This document shows, in pieces, positions 7,333 to 13,362 of a stretch of 13,362 bases of DNA. A model generated the notes under the pieces. The model saw nothing but the letters and a program-made list of their open reading frames with translations. It made no database searches and was not told the DNA's origin. This DNA comes from an uncultured Variovorax sp. (GTDB lineage Bacteria; Pseudomonadota; Gammaproteobacteria; Burkholderiales; Burkholderiaceae). Positions within the stretch are counted from its first letter, which is position 1; each line of letters begins with the position of its first letter. The stretch lies in contig CAMLCW010000110.1 of NCBI GenBank assembly GCA_946478645.1, positions 1 to 13,362 of the forward strand, given 5' to 3'. Position numbers and translations under genes: made by a program.

Positions 7333-8334
7333 TCAGTCGACCTTCGCGCCCGAAGCCTTCACCACCGCGCCCATGGCGTCCCAGTCGGCGCGCAGCAGCT
7401 TCTGGAACGCATCGGCACTCTGCGTGCGCGGCTCCACGCCCAGGCGCTTGAAGCGCTCCTGGATCGCGGGCTCGGCCAGCACCTTGTTGGCGGCAGCATG
7501 GAGGCGCTCGACCTCGGCCTTGGGCGTGCCGGCCGGCGCGAGCAGGCCGATCCACGAATCGAAGGCATAGCCCGGCAGGCCGCTCTCGGCCACCGTCGGC
7601 AACTGCGGCAGGAAGGGGCTGCGCGCCTGGCCCGTGGAAGCGAGCAGCTTCATGCGCGAATCGGCCTGGAAGCCCATGACGCCGATGCTCGACGAGATCA
7701 CCGCCTGCACCCGGCCCGCGAGCACCTCGTTGACCGCCTCGCCCGTCGATTTGGTCGGGATGTGCGTCATCTGCAGCCCGGCCTTGGCAAGGAACGACGC
7801 CATCGCGAGGTGCGTGGCGCTGCCGTTGCCGGCCGAGGCGTAGTTGTACTTGCCGGGATTGGCCTTGACCTCCTTGATGAAGTCGGCCGTGTTCGACACG
7901 TTGAGCCCGTCCGCCACCGCCAGCACGTAGCCCGCGTTGCCGATGTAGGCCACGCCGACGAAGTCCTTCAGCGGGTCGTACGGCAGCTTGCTGTAGAGGA
8001 AGCCCGCGATGTGGTGGCTGGCGGCCGCGAGCACGAGCGTGTTGCCGTCGGCCGGCGCTTTGGCCACCGCGGCCGCGCCCACCGTGCCGCCCGCGCCCGC
8101 CCGGTTCTCGACCACGGCGCTGGCGTTGAGCGCCGTGCCCAGCTCGCTGTTGAAGGCGCGCGCCACGGTGTCCTGCACCGCGCCGGTGCCGAAGGGCACC
8201 ACGATGCGGATCACGCGCTGCTGCGCCTGCGCAAGTCCGGCGGCGCCGATGGCCAGCGCGGCTGCCGAGGCAGCTACAAGGGAACGTCGCGCAAGGGAGG
8301 GAGTGGAGTTCATCAGGGGTGCCGCTTTCATCAT
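7333..8334 (-). CDS. Bug-family (TctC-like) periplasmic solute receptor
   Basis: A 333-residue receptor with an N-terminal signal peptide: twin arginine at 16-17, a hydrophobic core to about 34, and a probable cleavage after AQA (35-37). The mature part shows Bug landmarks: VPFGTGAVQDTVAR (46-59), where the second glycine of the usual PFxxGGxxD is Ala but Asp55 is kept; VVENRAGAGGTVGA; and WIGLLAPAGTP near the C-terminus. The start is uncertain: ATGs at 8334, 8331 and 8313 all lack a good Shine-Dalgarno, and 8313 would give a shorter, more standard signal peptide. The gene follows the M20 amidohydrolase gene on the same strand after 24 bases, so both are likely one operon, and the ligand may be an amide or N-acyl amino acid. 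No TctA/TctB genes are present. Confidence 0.93.
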   Translation of the reverse strand: MMKAAPLMNSTPSLARRSLVAASAAALAIGAAGLAQAQQRVIRIVVPFGTGAVQDTVARAFNSELGTALNASAVVENRAGAGGTVGAAAVAKAPADGNTLVLAAASHHIAGFLYSKLPYDPLKDFVGVAYIGNAGYVLAVADGLNVSNTADFIKEVKANPGKYNYASAGNGSATHLAMASFLAKAGLQMTHIPTKSTGEAVNEVLAGRVQAVISSSIGVMGFQADSRMKLLASTGQARSPFLPQLPTVAESGLPGYAFDSWIGLLAPAGTPKAEVERLHAAANKVLAEPAIQERFKRLGVEPRTQSADAFQKLLRADWDAMGAVVKASGAKVD

Positions 8335-8358
8335 CGACAGGAAGAAAAGAAGGGGACT

Positions 8359-9564
8359 TCAGCCGCCCGACGGCAGCCAGCGCTGCGCCAGCTTCACGAA
8401 GTAGCTGGCTCCGATCGGGATGATCTCGTCGTTGAAGTCGAACGAGCTGTTGTGGATGATGCAAGGGCCGGGCCCGTGGCCCTCGAGCCGGTGGTCGCCG
8501 TCGCCATTGCCCAGGAAGGCATAGCAGCCGGGCCGCGCGAGCAACATGTGCGCGAAGTCCTCGGCGCCCATCACGGCCGGGAAATCGTCGGTCACCATGT
8601 CGGCGCCCACCACCTCGCGCATCACGCCCGCCGCGAAGCGTGCCTCGGCCGCATGGTTGACCACGGGCGGCGACGAGCGCTTGAAGAACACCTCGGCGCT
8701 GCAGCCGTGCGCCGCGGCCACGCCCGCCGCCACTTCGCGCAGGCGCGCCTCGATCCGGTCGATCGCCTCGACCGAGAAGGTGCGCACCGTGCCGCCGACC
8801 GAGGCCAGGTCCGGGATCACGTTCGGCGCATCGGCGCCCTGCAGCTGCGTGACCGCGAGCAGGGCACGCTCGGTGCTCGGAATGGTGCGCGCCACGATGG
8901 TCTGCAGCTGCTGCGCGAGCGTGACCACCGCCGCCACCGGATCGATGCCGGTGTGCGGCATCGAGGCATGCGTGCCGCGGCCATGCATCGTGACCTTGTA
9001 GGTGTTGCTCGATGCCATCAGCGCACCCTCGTTGAGCGCGAAGCGGCCCACCTCGCCGACGGGAAAGTTATGCAGCGCGAACACTGCGTCGCACGGAAAG
9101 CGCTCGAACAGCCCCTCGTCGATCATCTTCCTGGCGCCGGCCTTGCCCATCTCCTCGGCCGGCTGGAAGATGAAATGCACCGTGCCGTCGAAGTCGCCGG
9201 GCCCTTGCTGCGAAAGGTGCCAGGCCGCGGCCAGCAGCATCGTCGTGTGGCCGTCGTGCCCGCAGGCGTGCATGCGCCCGGCGTGCGTGGAACGGTGGGC
9301 GAAGGCGTTGGCCTCCTCCAGCGGCAGCGCGTCCATGTCGGCGCGCAGGCCGATGGTGCGCGCGCCCGTGCCCTTGCGCAGCACGCCCACCACGCCGGTG
9401 CCCGCGATGCCGCGGTGCACCTCGATGCCCCATTCGGCGAGCAGGCCCGCCACCTTGTCGGCGGTGCGGTGTTCCTCGAAGCCGAGTTCGGGGTGCGCGT
9501 GGATGTCGCGCCGGATCTCGACGAAGCGGGAGGCGCTGGCAAGGAAGTCGTCGACGATGTTCAT
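8359..9564 (-). CDS. M20-family metallo-amidohydrolase (hippurate hydrolase / N-acyl amino acid amidohydrolase type)
   Basis: A 401-residue cytoplasmic M20D-type hydrolase that removes acyl groups from N-acyl amino acids or related amides. Visible motifs: RRDIHAHPELGFEE (18-31), RADMDALPLEE (74-84), MHACGHDGHTTMLL (98-111) with metal ligands Cys101 and His103, FQPAEE (133-138) with catalytic Glu137 and Glu138, ALHNFP with His165, the dimerisation-domain segment GRGTHASMPH (195-204), MGAEDFA (332-338) and IIHNSSFDFND (369-379) with His371. I choose the ATG at 9564 because it precedes the family's N-terminal helix; an in-frame ATG at 9642 would add 26 non-family residues and overlap the slyD promoter. 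The Bug receptor gene follows, and slyD is divergent. Confidence 0.93.
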   Translation of the reverse strand: MNIVDDFLASASRFVEIRRDIHAHPELGFEEHRTADKVAGLLAEWGIEVHRGIAGTGVVGVLRKGTGARTIGLRADMDALPLEEANAFAHRSTHAGRMHACGHDGHTTMLLAAAWHLSQQGPGDFDGTVHFIFQPAEEMGKAGARKMIDEGLFERFPCDAVFALHNFPVGEVGRFALNEGALMASSNTYKVTMHGRGTHASMPHTGIDPVAAVVTLAQQLQTIVARTIPSTERALLAVTQLQGADAPNVIPDLASVGGTVRTFSVEAIDRIEARLREVAAGVAAAHGCSAEVFFKRSSPPVVNHAAEARFAAGVMREVVGADMVTDDFPAVMGAEDFAHMLLARPGCYAFLGNGDGDHRLEGHGPGPCIIHNSSFDFNDEIIPIGASYFVKLAQRWLPSGG

Positions 9565-9656
9565 GGGCGGATGCGGTCGGGTGACAAACGTGGTCTGGAG
9601 CGAGCGATTCTGGCGCAGCCTCCCGCTGCATGGGCTTTGCATTGAAAATGCGCGTC

Positions 9657-10133
9657 ATGAAAATCGCAAAAGACACCGTCGTCACGCTCAAGTACAAGGT
9701 GGCCGATGCCCAGGGCAAGCTCATCGAGGCGAACCCCGAGCCCATGGCCTACCTGCACGGCGGCTACGAGAACACGCTGCCCAAGATCGAGGAAGCCCTC
9801 GAGGGCAAGGAAAAGGGCTTCCAGGCCACGCTGAACCTCGCGCCCGAGGACGCCTTCGGCCAGCGCGACGAAACGCTGGTGCGCACCATTCCAAAGACCG
9901 ACTTCCCGCCCGGCGTGAAGGTGGGCGGCCAGCTGCAGGGCCGGCTCGACGACGGCCGCGAGCATGTGTTCACCGTGACCAAGATCAAGGGTCCGGTGGT
10001 GCTGCTCGACGGCAACCATCCATGGGCCGGCAAGGCGCTGAAGTTCAGCCTGACCGTGACCGACGTGCGTGCGGCGCTGCCGGTGGAGATCGAGCACCGG
10101 CATGTGCACGGGGCGCACGGGCATCACCACTGA
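9657..10133 (+). CDS. slyD: FKBP-type peptidyl-prolyl cis-trans isomerase, SlyD-like
   Basis: A 158-residue cytoplasmic prolyl isomerase and folding helper. MKIAKDTVVTLKYKVADAQGKLI matches the SlyD N-terminal strand; YLHGGYENTLPKIEEALEGKEKG (32-54) is the FKBP core; the IF flap (about 70-125) includes GQRDETLVRTIPK and DGNHPWAGKALKF. The C-terminal tail HRHVHGAHGHHH (147-158) holds seven histidines, a shortened form of the metal-binding tail that lets E. coli SlyD bind nickel; no cysteines are present, unlike E. coli. I choose the ATG at 9657; an in-frame ATG at 9630 would add nine residues absent from the family. The start has no clear Shine-Dalgarno. The gene is divergent from the M20 gene and converges on the CYTH-CHAD gene. 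Confidence 0.93.
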   Translation: MKIAKDTVVTLKYKVADAQGKLIEANPEPMAYLHGGYENTLPKIEEALEGKEKGFQATLNLAPEDAFGQRDETLVRTIPKTDFPPGVKVGGQLQGRLDDGREHVFTVTKIKGPVVLLDGNHPWAGKALKFSLTVTDVRAALPVEIEHRHVHGAHGHHH

Positions 10134-10144
10134 GCCCGCGGCTG

Positions 10145-10165
10145 GCGCCTGCTAGCGCGCTTTTT
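10145..10165 (+). terminator. Possible terminator after slyD
   Basis: GCGC (10145-10148) can pair with GCGC (10155-10158) around a six-base loop, two bases before TTTTT (10161-10165). The stem is short, but the T-run and the position, 11 bases past the slyD stop and facing a convergent gene, make a terminator plausible. The T-run slightly overlaps the end of the opposing gene. Confidence 0.4.
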
Positions 10166-11720
10166 ATTTCTTCTTCCAGAACCGCGGTGCCTCCACGATC
10201 CGGCCCAGCGCCTTGCGGCAGGCCTTGGCGCCGGCCGCGCGGCGGGCGCTGAACCAGCCGACCGCGAACCAGGCCTGCGGGTCGTGTTCGGCCGCCTCGC
10301 GGTAGAGCGCGAGCGCCACCGCTTCGTCGTTGTACGCACCGAGCGCGTCCTGCGCGGGGCGCAGCCGCGCGAGATAGCGCCCGGCCTTGTCGTCGTCGAA
10401 CAGCGGCGCCACGAACTCGGCCAGGTAGCGCAGGCGCTTGAGCCGCTTGCGCACACGATGCTGCGCCTCGGTGGGCAGGGATTCGAAGCGCCGCCCGTCG
10501 CGCACCGCCTGCCGGTGCAGGCGCCGCAGCCGCTCGCGCAGCACGCGCCGCGCCTCGTCGGCCGGCAGGCCCGCGTCGCCGGGCGCCGCGGCCGTAAAGC
10601 CTATCAACGAAACCAGCACCGACTGGAAGGCCGGTGCGCGCACCACGTCGCCGGGCGAGGGCGCTTCGCTGCGGACGGCGGCGTCGGCACCGCCGCCAGC
10701 CAGGGCGGCGAGCCCCGGTGGCGCCGCTTCGCTCGGGAGGTCGCGCCATTGCGCCCGGGCCAGCAGCGTGACCTGCTCACGATCACGCACGCTGCCGAGC
10801 GCACGGAACGCAGCCACGAGCGGCGCCTCCCAGGCGGCGGCATCGAACCGGGCGCTGTCCGCATCGAGTTCGGCCAGCTCGCGCAATGCGGTGCGCAGGC
10901 GACGGATGCCGATGCGCAGTTGATGGACCTGCTCCTCGTCGCTGCTGCCGGCGGCGATCTCGCTCGCATTGGGCAGGATCTGGGCCAGGCAGGACGCCAC
11001 CACGGCCTGCTGGATCGCACGGCCACCGATGCCGCCGTCGCCGCGGGCGAAGCGCGGCGGCTCGGCCTTCACCGCCGGGACGCGCTCGAGCCCCGCGAGC
11101 AGGCGTGCGCCGCGCTCGGCCTTGGACACGGTGCCGAACCACAGCCGATGCTGCTGCGACCAGCGTTGCGCCAGTACCACCAAGCCCTGCACATCGCCAC
11201 GCTTGAGCTCGAGCTCGAGTTCGCACACCGGCGATTCGCGCTGCATCGGCGTGCCGGCGTGCGCCACCACCTTGCCCACGTCGAGCGCCATCTCCACGAC
11301 CGCGGCGCCAGCGCCCGTGGTGCGCACGTCGCGGGTCAGCCGCACGATGTCGGTCGACTGGCGCTCCACCAGCGCCGCGCCGCCTGCGCCCAGCACCGCC
11401 GCAAGGCGGTCGCCCACGGGCGTGCCCTGGTGGCGCGCCGGATCGATCGCGGGCGGCGCGCTGCCGGCAGCGGCCGCCCCAAGATCGATGTTGTGCTCCA
11501 GGCGGTGCAATGCGTTCTCGCCCGCGGCCTTGACGGTCTGCACCCAGCGCGGGCCTTCCTTGCGCAGGCGCAGCACGATCCCCGCCGCCGCCAGCCGCTG
11601 GTCTTCGGTGTCGAAATAGCGCGCCTGCAGCCGTGTGCGCACCACGGTGCCGCGGCGCAGCGCCGCCTCGACGGACTTCAGGCGCTCGGGCGGGATGCAG
11701 AACTTGAACTCGATTTCCAT
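10164..11720 (-). CDS. CYTH and CHAD domain-containing protein (probable triphosphatase, YgiF-like)
   Basis: A 518-residue two-domain protein. The CYTH domain (about 1-210) begins with EIEFK, the ExExK signature that binds triphosphate through metal, and continues with YFDTEDQRLAAAGIVLRLRKEG (35-56), WVQTVK (59-64) and the acidic strand CELELELK (166-173). The CHAD domain (about 230-515) shows VHQLRIGIRRLRTALREL (265-282), LGSVRDREQV (308-317), HRVRKRLKRLRYLAEF (421-436) and AQDALGAYND (456-465), helices rich in His and Arg that bind polyphosphate. E. coli YgiF, with the same order, hydrolyses inorganic triphosphate; that activity is the likely role here. I start at the ATG at 11720 because ExExK must be N-terminal; an ATG at 11768 would add 16 residues. 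It is divergent from the VOC gene. Confidence 0.93.
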   Translation of the reverse strand: MEIEFKFCIPPERLKSVEAALRRGTVVRTRLQARYFDTEDQRLAAAGIVLRLRKEGPRWVQTVKAAGENALHRLEHNIDLGAAAAGSAPPAIDPARHQGTPVGDRLAAVLGAGGAALVERQSTDIVRLTRDVRTTGAGAAVVEMALDVGKVVAHAGTPMQRESPVCELELELKRGDVQGLVVLAQRWSQQHRLWFGTVSKAERGARLLAGLERVPAVKAEPPRFARGDGGIGGRAIQQAVVASCLAQILPNASEIAAGSSDEEQVHQLRIGIRRLRTALRELAELDADSARFDAAAWEAPLVAAFRALGSVRDREQVTLLARAQWRDLPSEAAPPGLAALAGGGADAAVRSEAPSPGDVVRAPAFQSVLVSLIGFTAAAPGDAGLPADEARRVLRERLRRLHRQAVRDGRRFESLPTEAQHRVRKRLKRLRYLAEFVAPLFDDDKAGRYLARLRPAQDALGAYNDEAVALALYREAAEHDPQAWFAVGWFSARRAAGAKACRKALGRIVEAPRFWKKK

Positions 11721-11777
11721 CCGACCATGATGCCCTGGCGCGTTTGAACGTGAAGAATCGCCACACACGAAAATAGA

Positions 11778-11826
11778 TGTGGACGCCGTACATTTTCTTT
11801 GTTATCGTTTGTGGACGGCGTACACA
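11778..11826. promoter_or_regulatory. Paired operator-like sites upstream of the VOC gene
   Basis: TGTGGACGCCGTACA (11778-11792) and TGTGGACGGCGTACA (11810-11824) differ only at the central base and are 32 bases apart, about three helical turns. The second copy extends to the near-perfect palindrome TGTGGACGGCGTACACA (11810-11826; seven of eight pairs); the first is less symmetric. This is what two dimers of a repressor, for example of the TetR type, would bind on the same DNA face. A weak promoter could lie between them (TTGTTA 11799-11804, TACACA 11821-11826). The cognate regulator is not encoded in this window. The sites could also act on the divergent CYTH-CHAD gene, whose start is 57 bases away. 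Confidence 0.6.
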
Positions 11827-11874
11827 ACACGTCGTCCCCCATCCGATCCATTCCTCACCGATCCAAGGAACACC

Positions 11875-12297
11875 ATGGCCACCAAGCAGATCTTCGTGAA
11901 TCTCCCCGTCAAGGACCTCGACAAGAGCAAGGCCTTCTTCGGCGCGCTCGGCTACACCTTCAACCCGCAGTTCACCGACGCCAACGCGGCCTGCATGGTC
12001 ATCGCGGAGGGCAGCATCCACGCGATGCTGCTGGTCGAGGACTTCTTCAAGACCTTCACCGACAAGAGCCTCACGGACACCAGCAAGAGCACCGAGGTGC
12101 TGCTGTGCCTGTCGTGCGAGAGCCGCGCCGAAGTGGACGATCTGGTGGCCAAGGCGGTGGCGGCGGGCGGCACGGTGCCGCGCAAGCCGCAGGACCACGG
12201 CTTCATGTACGCGCACGGCTTCCAGGACGTCGACGGCCACCTCTGGGAACTGGTGTACATGGACCCGAACGCCGAAATGCCGCAGCAGGGCGCCTGA
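11875..12297 (+). CDS. VOC-family protein (glyoxalase/bleomycin-resistance fold)
   Basis: A 140-residue single VOC module with paired beta-alpha-beta-beta-beta units. The first unit starts QIFVNLPVKDLDKSKAFFGALGYTFNPQF (5-33); the second contains STEVLLCLSCESRAEVDDLVAKAVAAGGTVPRKPQDHGFM and ends with GFQDVDGHLWELVYMD (115-130), where Glu125 is the usual C-terminal metal ligand position. VOC proteins include glyoxalase I, dioxygenases and antibiotic-binding proteins; this short form cannot be assigned a substrate. AAGGA (11865-11869) lies five bases before the ATG. The frame is open upstream to 11779, but that part is the operator region and has non-coding base use. The two palindromic sites upstream suggest inducible expression. 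The pirin gene lies 156 bases downstream on the same strand. Confidence 0.92.
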   Translation: MATKQIFVNLPVKDLDKSKAFFGALGYTFNPQFTDANAACMVIAEGSIHAMLLVEDFFKTFTDKSLTDTSKSTEVLLCLSCESRAEVDDLVAKAVAAGGTVPRKPQDHGFMYAHGFQDVDGHLWELVYMDPNAEMPQQGA

Positions 12298-12362
12298 AGC
12301 AGGGCCGCCGGCGTCCGAGCCATGCCCATCGTTCCATACGCGTTCCTCACTGTTGCGCGAAA

Positions 12363-12390
12363 GGGGCCTACCGCGCGGCGCGGCGGCCCC
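12363..12390 (+). terminator. GC-rich stem-loop after the VOC gene
   Basis: GGGGCC (12363-12368) pairs with GGCCCC (12385-12390), with an inner CCGC (12371-12374)/GCGG (12380-12383) stem. No T-run follows, so termination is possible but not proven. The other parts of the 12298-12453 gap hold a second hairpin and the repeat described for the pirin leader. Confidence 0.3.
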
Positions 12391-12400
12391 GACATGCAAG

Positions 12401-12456
12401 ACACCGGCATGGCAGATTCGGCCATGCCCCACTTGCCACAAAGGAACACCGGCATG
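12401..12456 (+). repeat. 11-bp direct repeat and hairpin in the pirin leader
   Basis: ACACCGGCATG occurs at 12401-12411 and again at 12446-12456, where it contains the start codon of the pirin gene. The copies are 45 bases apart, so their ATGs are in the same frame. Between them GGCATGGC (12406-12413) and GCCATGCC (12421-12428) form a perfect 8-bp stem with a 7-base loop, ending 12 bases before the AAGGA ribosome-binding site (12441-12445). Confidence 0.55.
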
Positions 12457-13362
12457 ACCGACGACAACGACCGCAGCCCCATCGTGAAGATCCAGCCCCT
12501 GGGCTTTCCCTGGGCCACGATCGACCCTTTCCTGTTCTGCGTCTACCACGATGATGCCTACCCCAAGGGCAATGCGCAGATGGGCCCCGATGCACCGCTG
12601 ACCGGCCGCCAGATCGGCCAGGATTTCAGCCGCAAGGACGGCTGGAGCATGTACCACGGCGAAACGGTCCCGGGCTTTCCGGCCCATCCGCACCGCGGCT
12701 TCGAGACCGTGACGATCGTTCGCAAGGGCCTGATCGACCATGCCGATTCGCTCGGCGCCACGGCGCGCTTCGGCGGCGGAGACGTGCAATGGCTCACGGC
12801 GGGCAAGGGCATCGTGCACGCCGAGATGTTCCCGCTGCGCGACACGGGCGCGCCCAATCCGCTCGAGCTGTTCCAGATCTGGCTCAACCTGCCGGCCCGC
12901 AACAAGATGGCCGAGCCGCACTTCACGATGTTCTGGTCCGACGCGATTCCGCGCTTCGTGTCCGACGACGCGAAGGGCGGCCGCACCGAGGTCGCGGTCA
13001 TCGCGGGCCGGCTCGCCAGCGCAGCCGGCGCTCCGGATGCGGTCGAGGCGCTCGCGCCGCCGCCCGACTCGTGGGCGGCCCAGGCCGATGCCGACGTCGC
13101 GATCTGGACCGTGAAGATGACGCCCGGCGCACGCTGGACGCTGCCGGCCGCCACGGGCGAAGGCACGCGGCGCATGCTGTACTTCTTCAAGGGCGCGGTG
13201 GCGCACATCGCGGGTGAGCGCGTGCAGGGGCCGGCCGCGGTCGAGCTGCGCGCCGACGTGGCCGTGGAACTGGCCGCCGGCGCGCAGGCGGACAGCGAAT
13301 TCCTCGTGCTGCAGGGGCGCCCGATCGCCGAGCCGGTGGTGCAGTACGGGCCGTTCGTAATG
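12454..13362 (+). CDS. Pirin-family protein, 3' end cut by the window
   Basis: The frame runs open from 12454 to the right edge: 303 codons without a stop. It is a bicupin of the pirin family, iron-binding proteins that include transcription cofactors and quercetinases. The N-terminal cupin shows PAHPHRGFETVTIV with His78 and His80, and GKGIVHAEMFP with His122 and Glu124, the four metal ligands of pirins. LELFQIWLNLP (137-147) is also typical, and RRMLYFFKGA marks the C-terminal cupin. Pirins are usually about 230-300 residues, so little is missing. AAGGA (12441-12445) eight bases upstream favours the ATG at 12454. In-frame ATGs at 12424, 12409 and 12394 would lengthen it by up to 20 residues but have no Shine-Dalgarno. 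Substrate or partner is unknown. Confidence 0.92.
   Translation, partial: MTDDNDRSPIVKIQPLGFPWATIDPFLFCVYHDDAYPKGNAQMGPDAPLTGRQIGQDFSRKDGWSMYHGETVPGFPAHPHRGFETVTIVRKGLIDHADSLGATARFGGGDVQWLTAGKGIVHAEMFPLRDTGAPNPLELFQIWLNLPARNKMAEPHFTMFWSDAIPRFVSDDAKGGRTEVAVIAGRLASAAGAPDAVEALAPPPDSWAAQADADVAIWTVKMTPGARWTLPAATGEGTRRMLYFFKGAVAHIAGERVQGPAAVELRADVAVELAAGAQADSEFLVLQGRPIAEPVVQYGPFVM

Noticed and set aside
10783..13206. Minus-strand open frame of 807 codons, and other long antisense frames such as 4051-5730, 2217-3563 and plus-strand 7498-9645 and 10284-11747
   Set aside because: They run opposite to or across well-recognised genes, are dominated by Arg/Ala/His/Gly as expected for shadow frames in GC-rich DNA, and show no family motif.

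Overview
The window looks like chromosomal DNA of a GC-rich betaproteobacterium, most likely Burkholderiales/Comamonadaceae and possibly Variovorax. This is inferred from strongly G/C-ending codons, two orphan Bug-type (TctC) solute receptors without TctA/TctB, and the paralogous IF-1 of the 'KEEL...[11 protein letters not shown]' type typical of this order. Gene density is high and every large gene is intact except the two cut by the window ends. I see no tRNA, rRNA, CRISPR array, insertion sequence, integrase or prophage gene.

Layout. 1-1153 (+): the end of a Bug receptor gene, then an N-formylglutamate amidohydrolase six bases later. 1254-1433 (+): a 59-residue predicted lipoprotein with a porin-like segment. 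1456-2346 (-): a class I glutamine-amidotransferase-like peptidase C26 (PuuD type), divergent from a TIM-barrel sugar phosphate isomerase/epimerase at 2475-3530 (+). 3531-3874: a 344-base non-coding stretch with a perfect TATAAT and a structured leader. 3875-5682 (+): IF-1 paralogue and DbpA RNA helicase, separated by a strong intrinsic terminator. 5788-5958 (+): a 56-residue very basic protein with its own terminator. 6048-6368 (+): a 106-residue protein of unknown function. 6427-7314 (+): an EamA/DMT transporter. 7333-9564 (-): an M20 amidohydrolase followed by a second Bug receptor. 9657-10133 (+): a SlyD-like FKBP prolyl isomerase. 10164-11720 (-): a CYTH-CHAD protein. 11875-12297 (+): a VOC-fold protein behind a repeated operator-like site. 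12454 to the end (+): a pirin-family protein that runs off the window.

Functional themes. Two Bug receptors each sit beside a cytoplasmic amidohydrolase (N-formylglutamate type; M20 type), suggesting two scavenging modules for N-acylated amino acids. IF-1 and DbpA form a translation/ribosome-assembly pair, with SlyD as an unlinked folding factor. The remaining genes are housekeeping or stress functions with no obvious shared pathway.

I did not find a clearly new multi-gene system. The best leads are the paired near-identical palindromes upstream of the VOC gene, the structured leader and internal terminator of the infA-dbpA pair, the two small proteins at 1254 and 5788, and the twin receptor-amidohydrolase arrangement. 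All function calls rest on reading motifs by eye; no database search was run.
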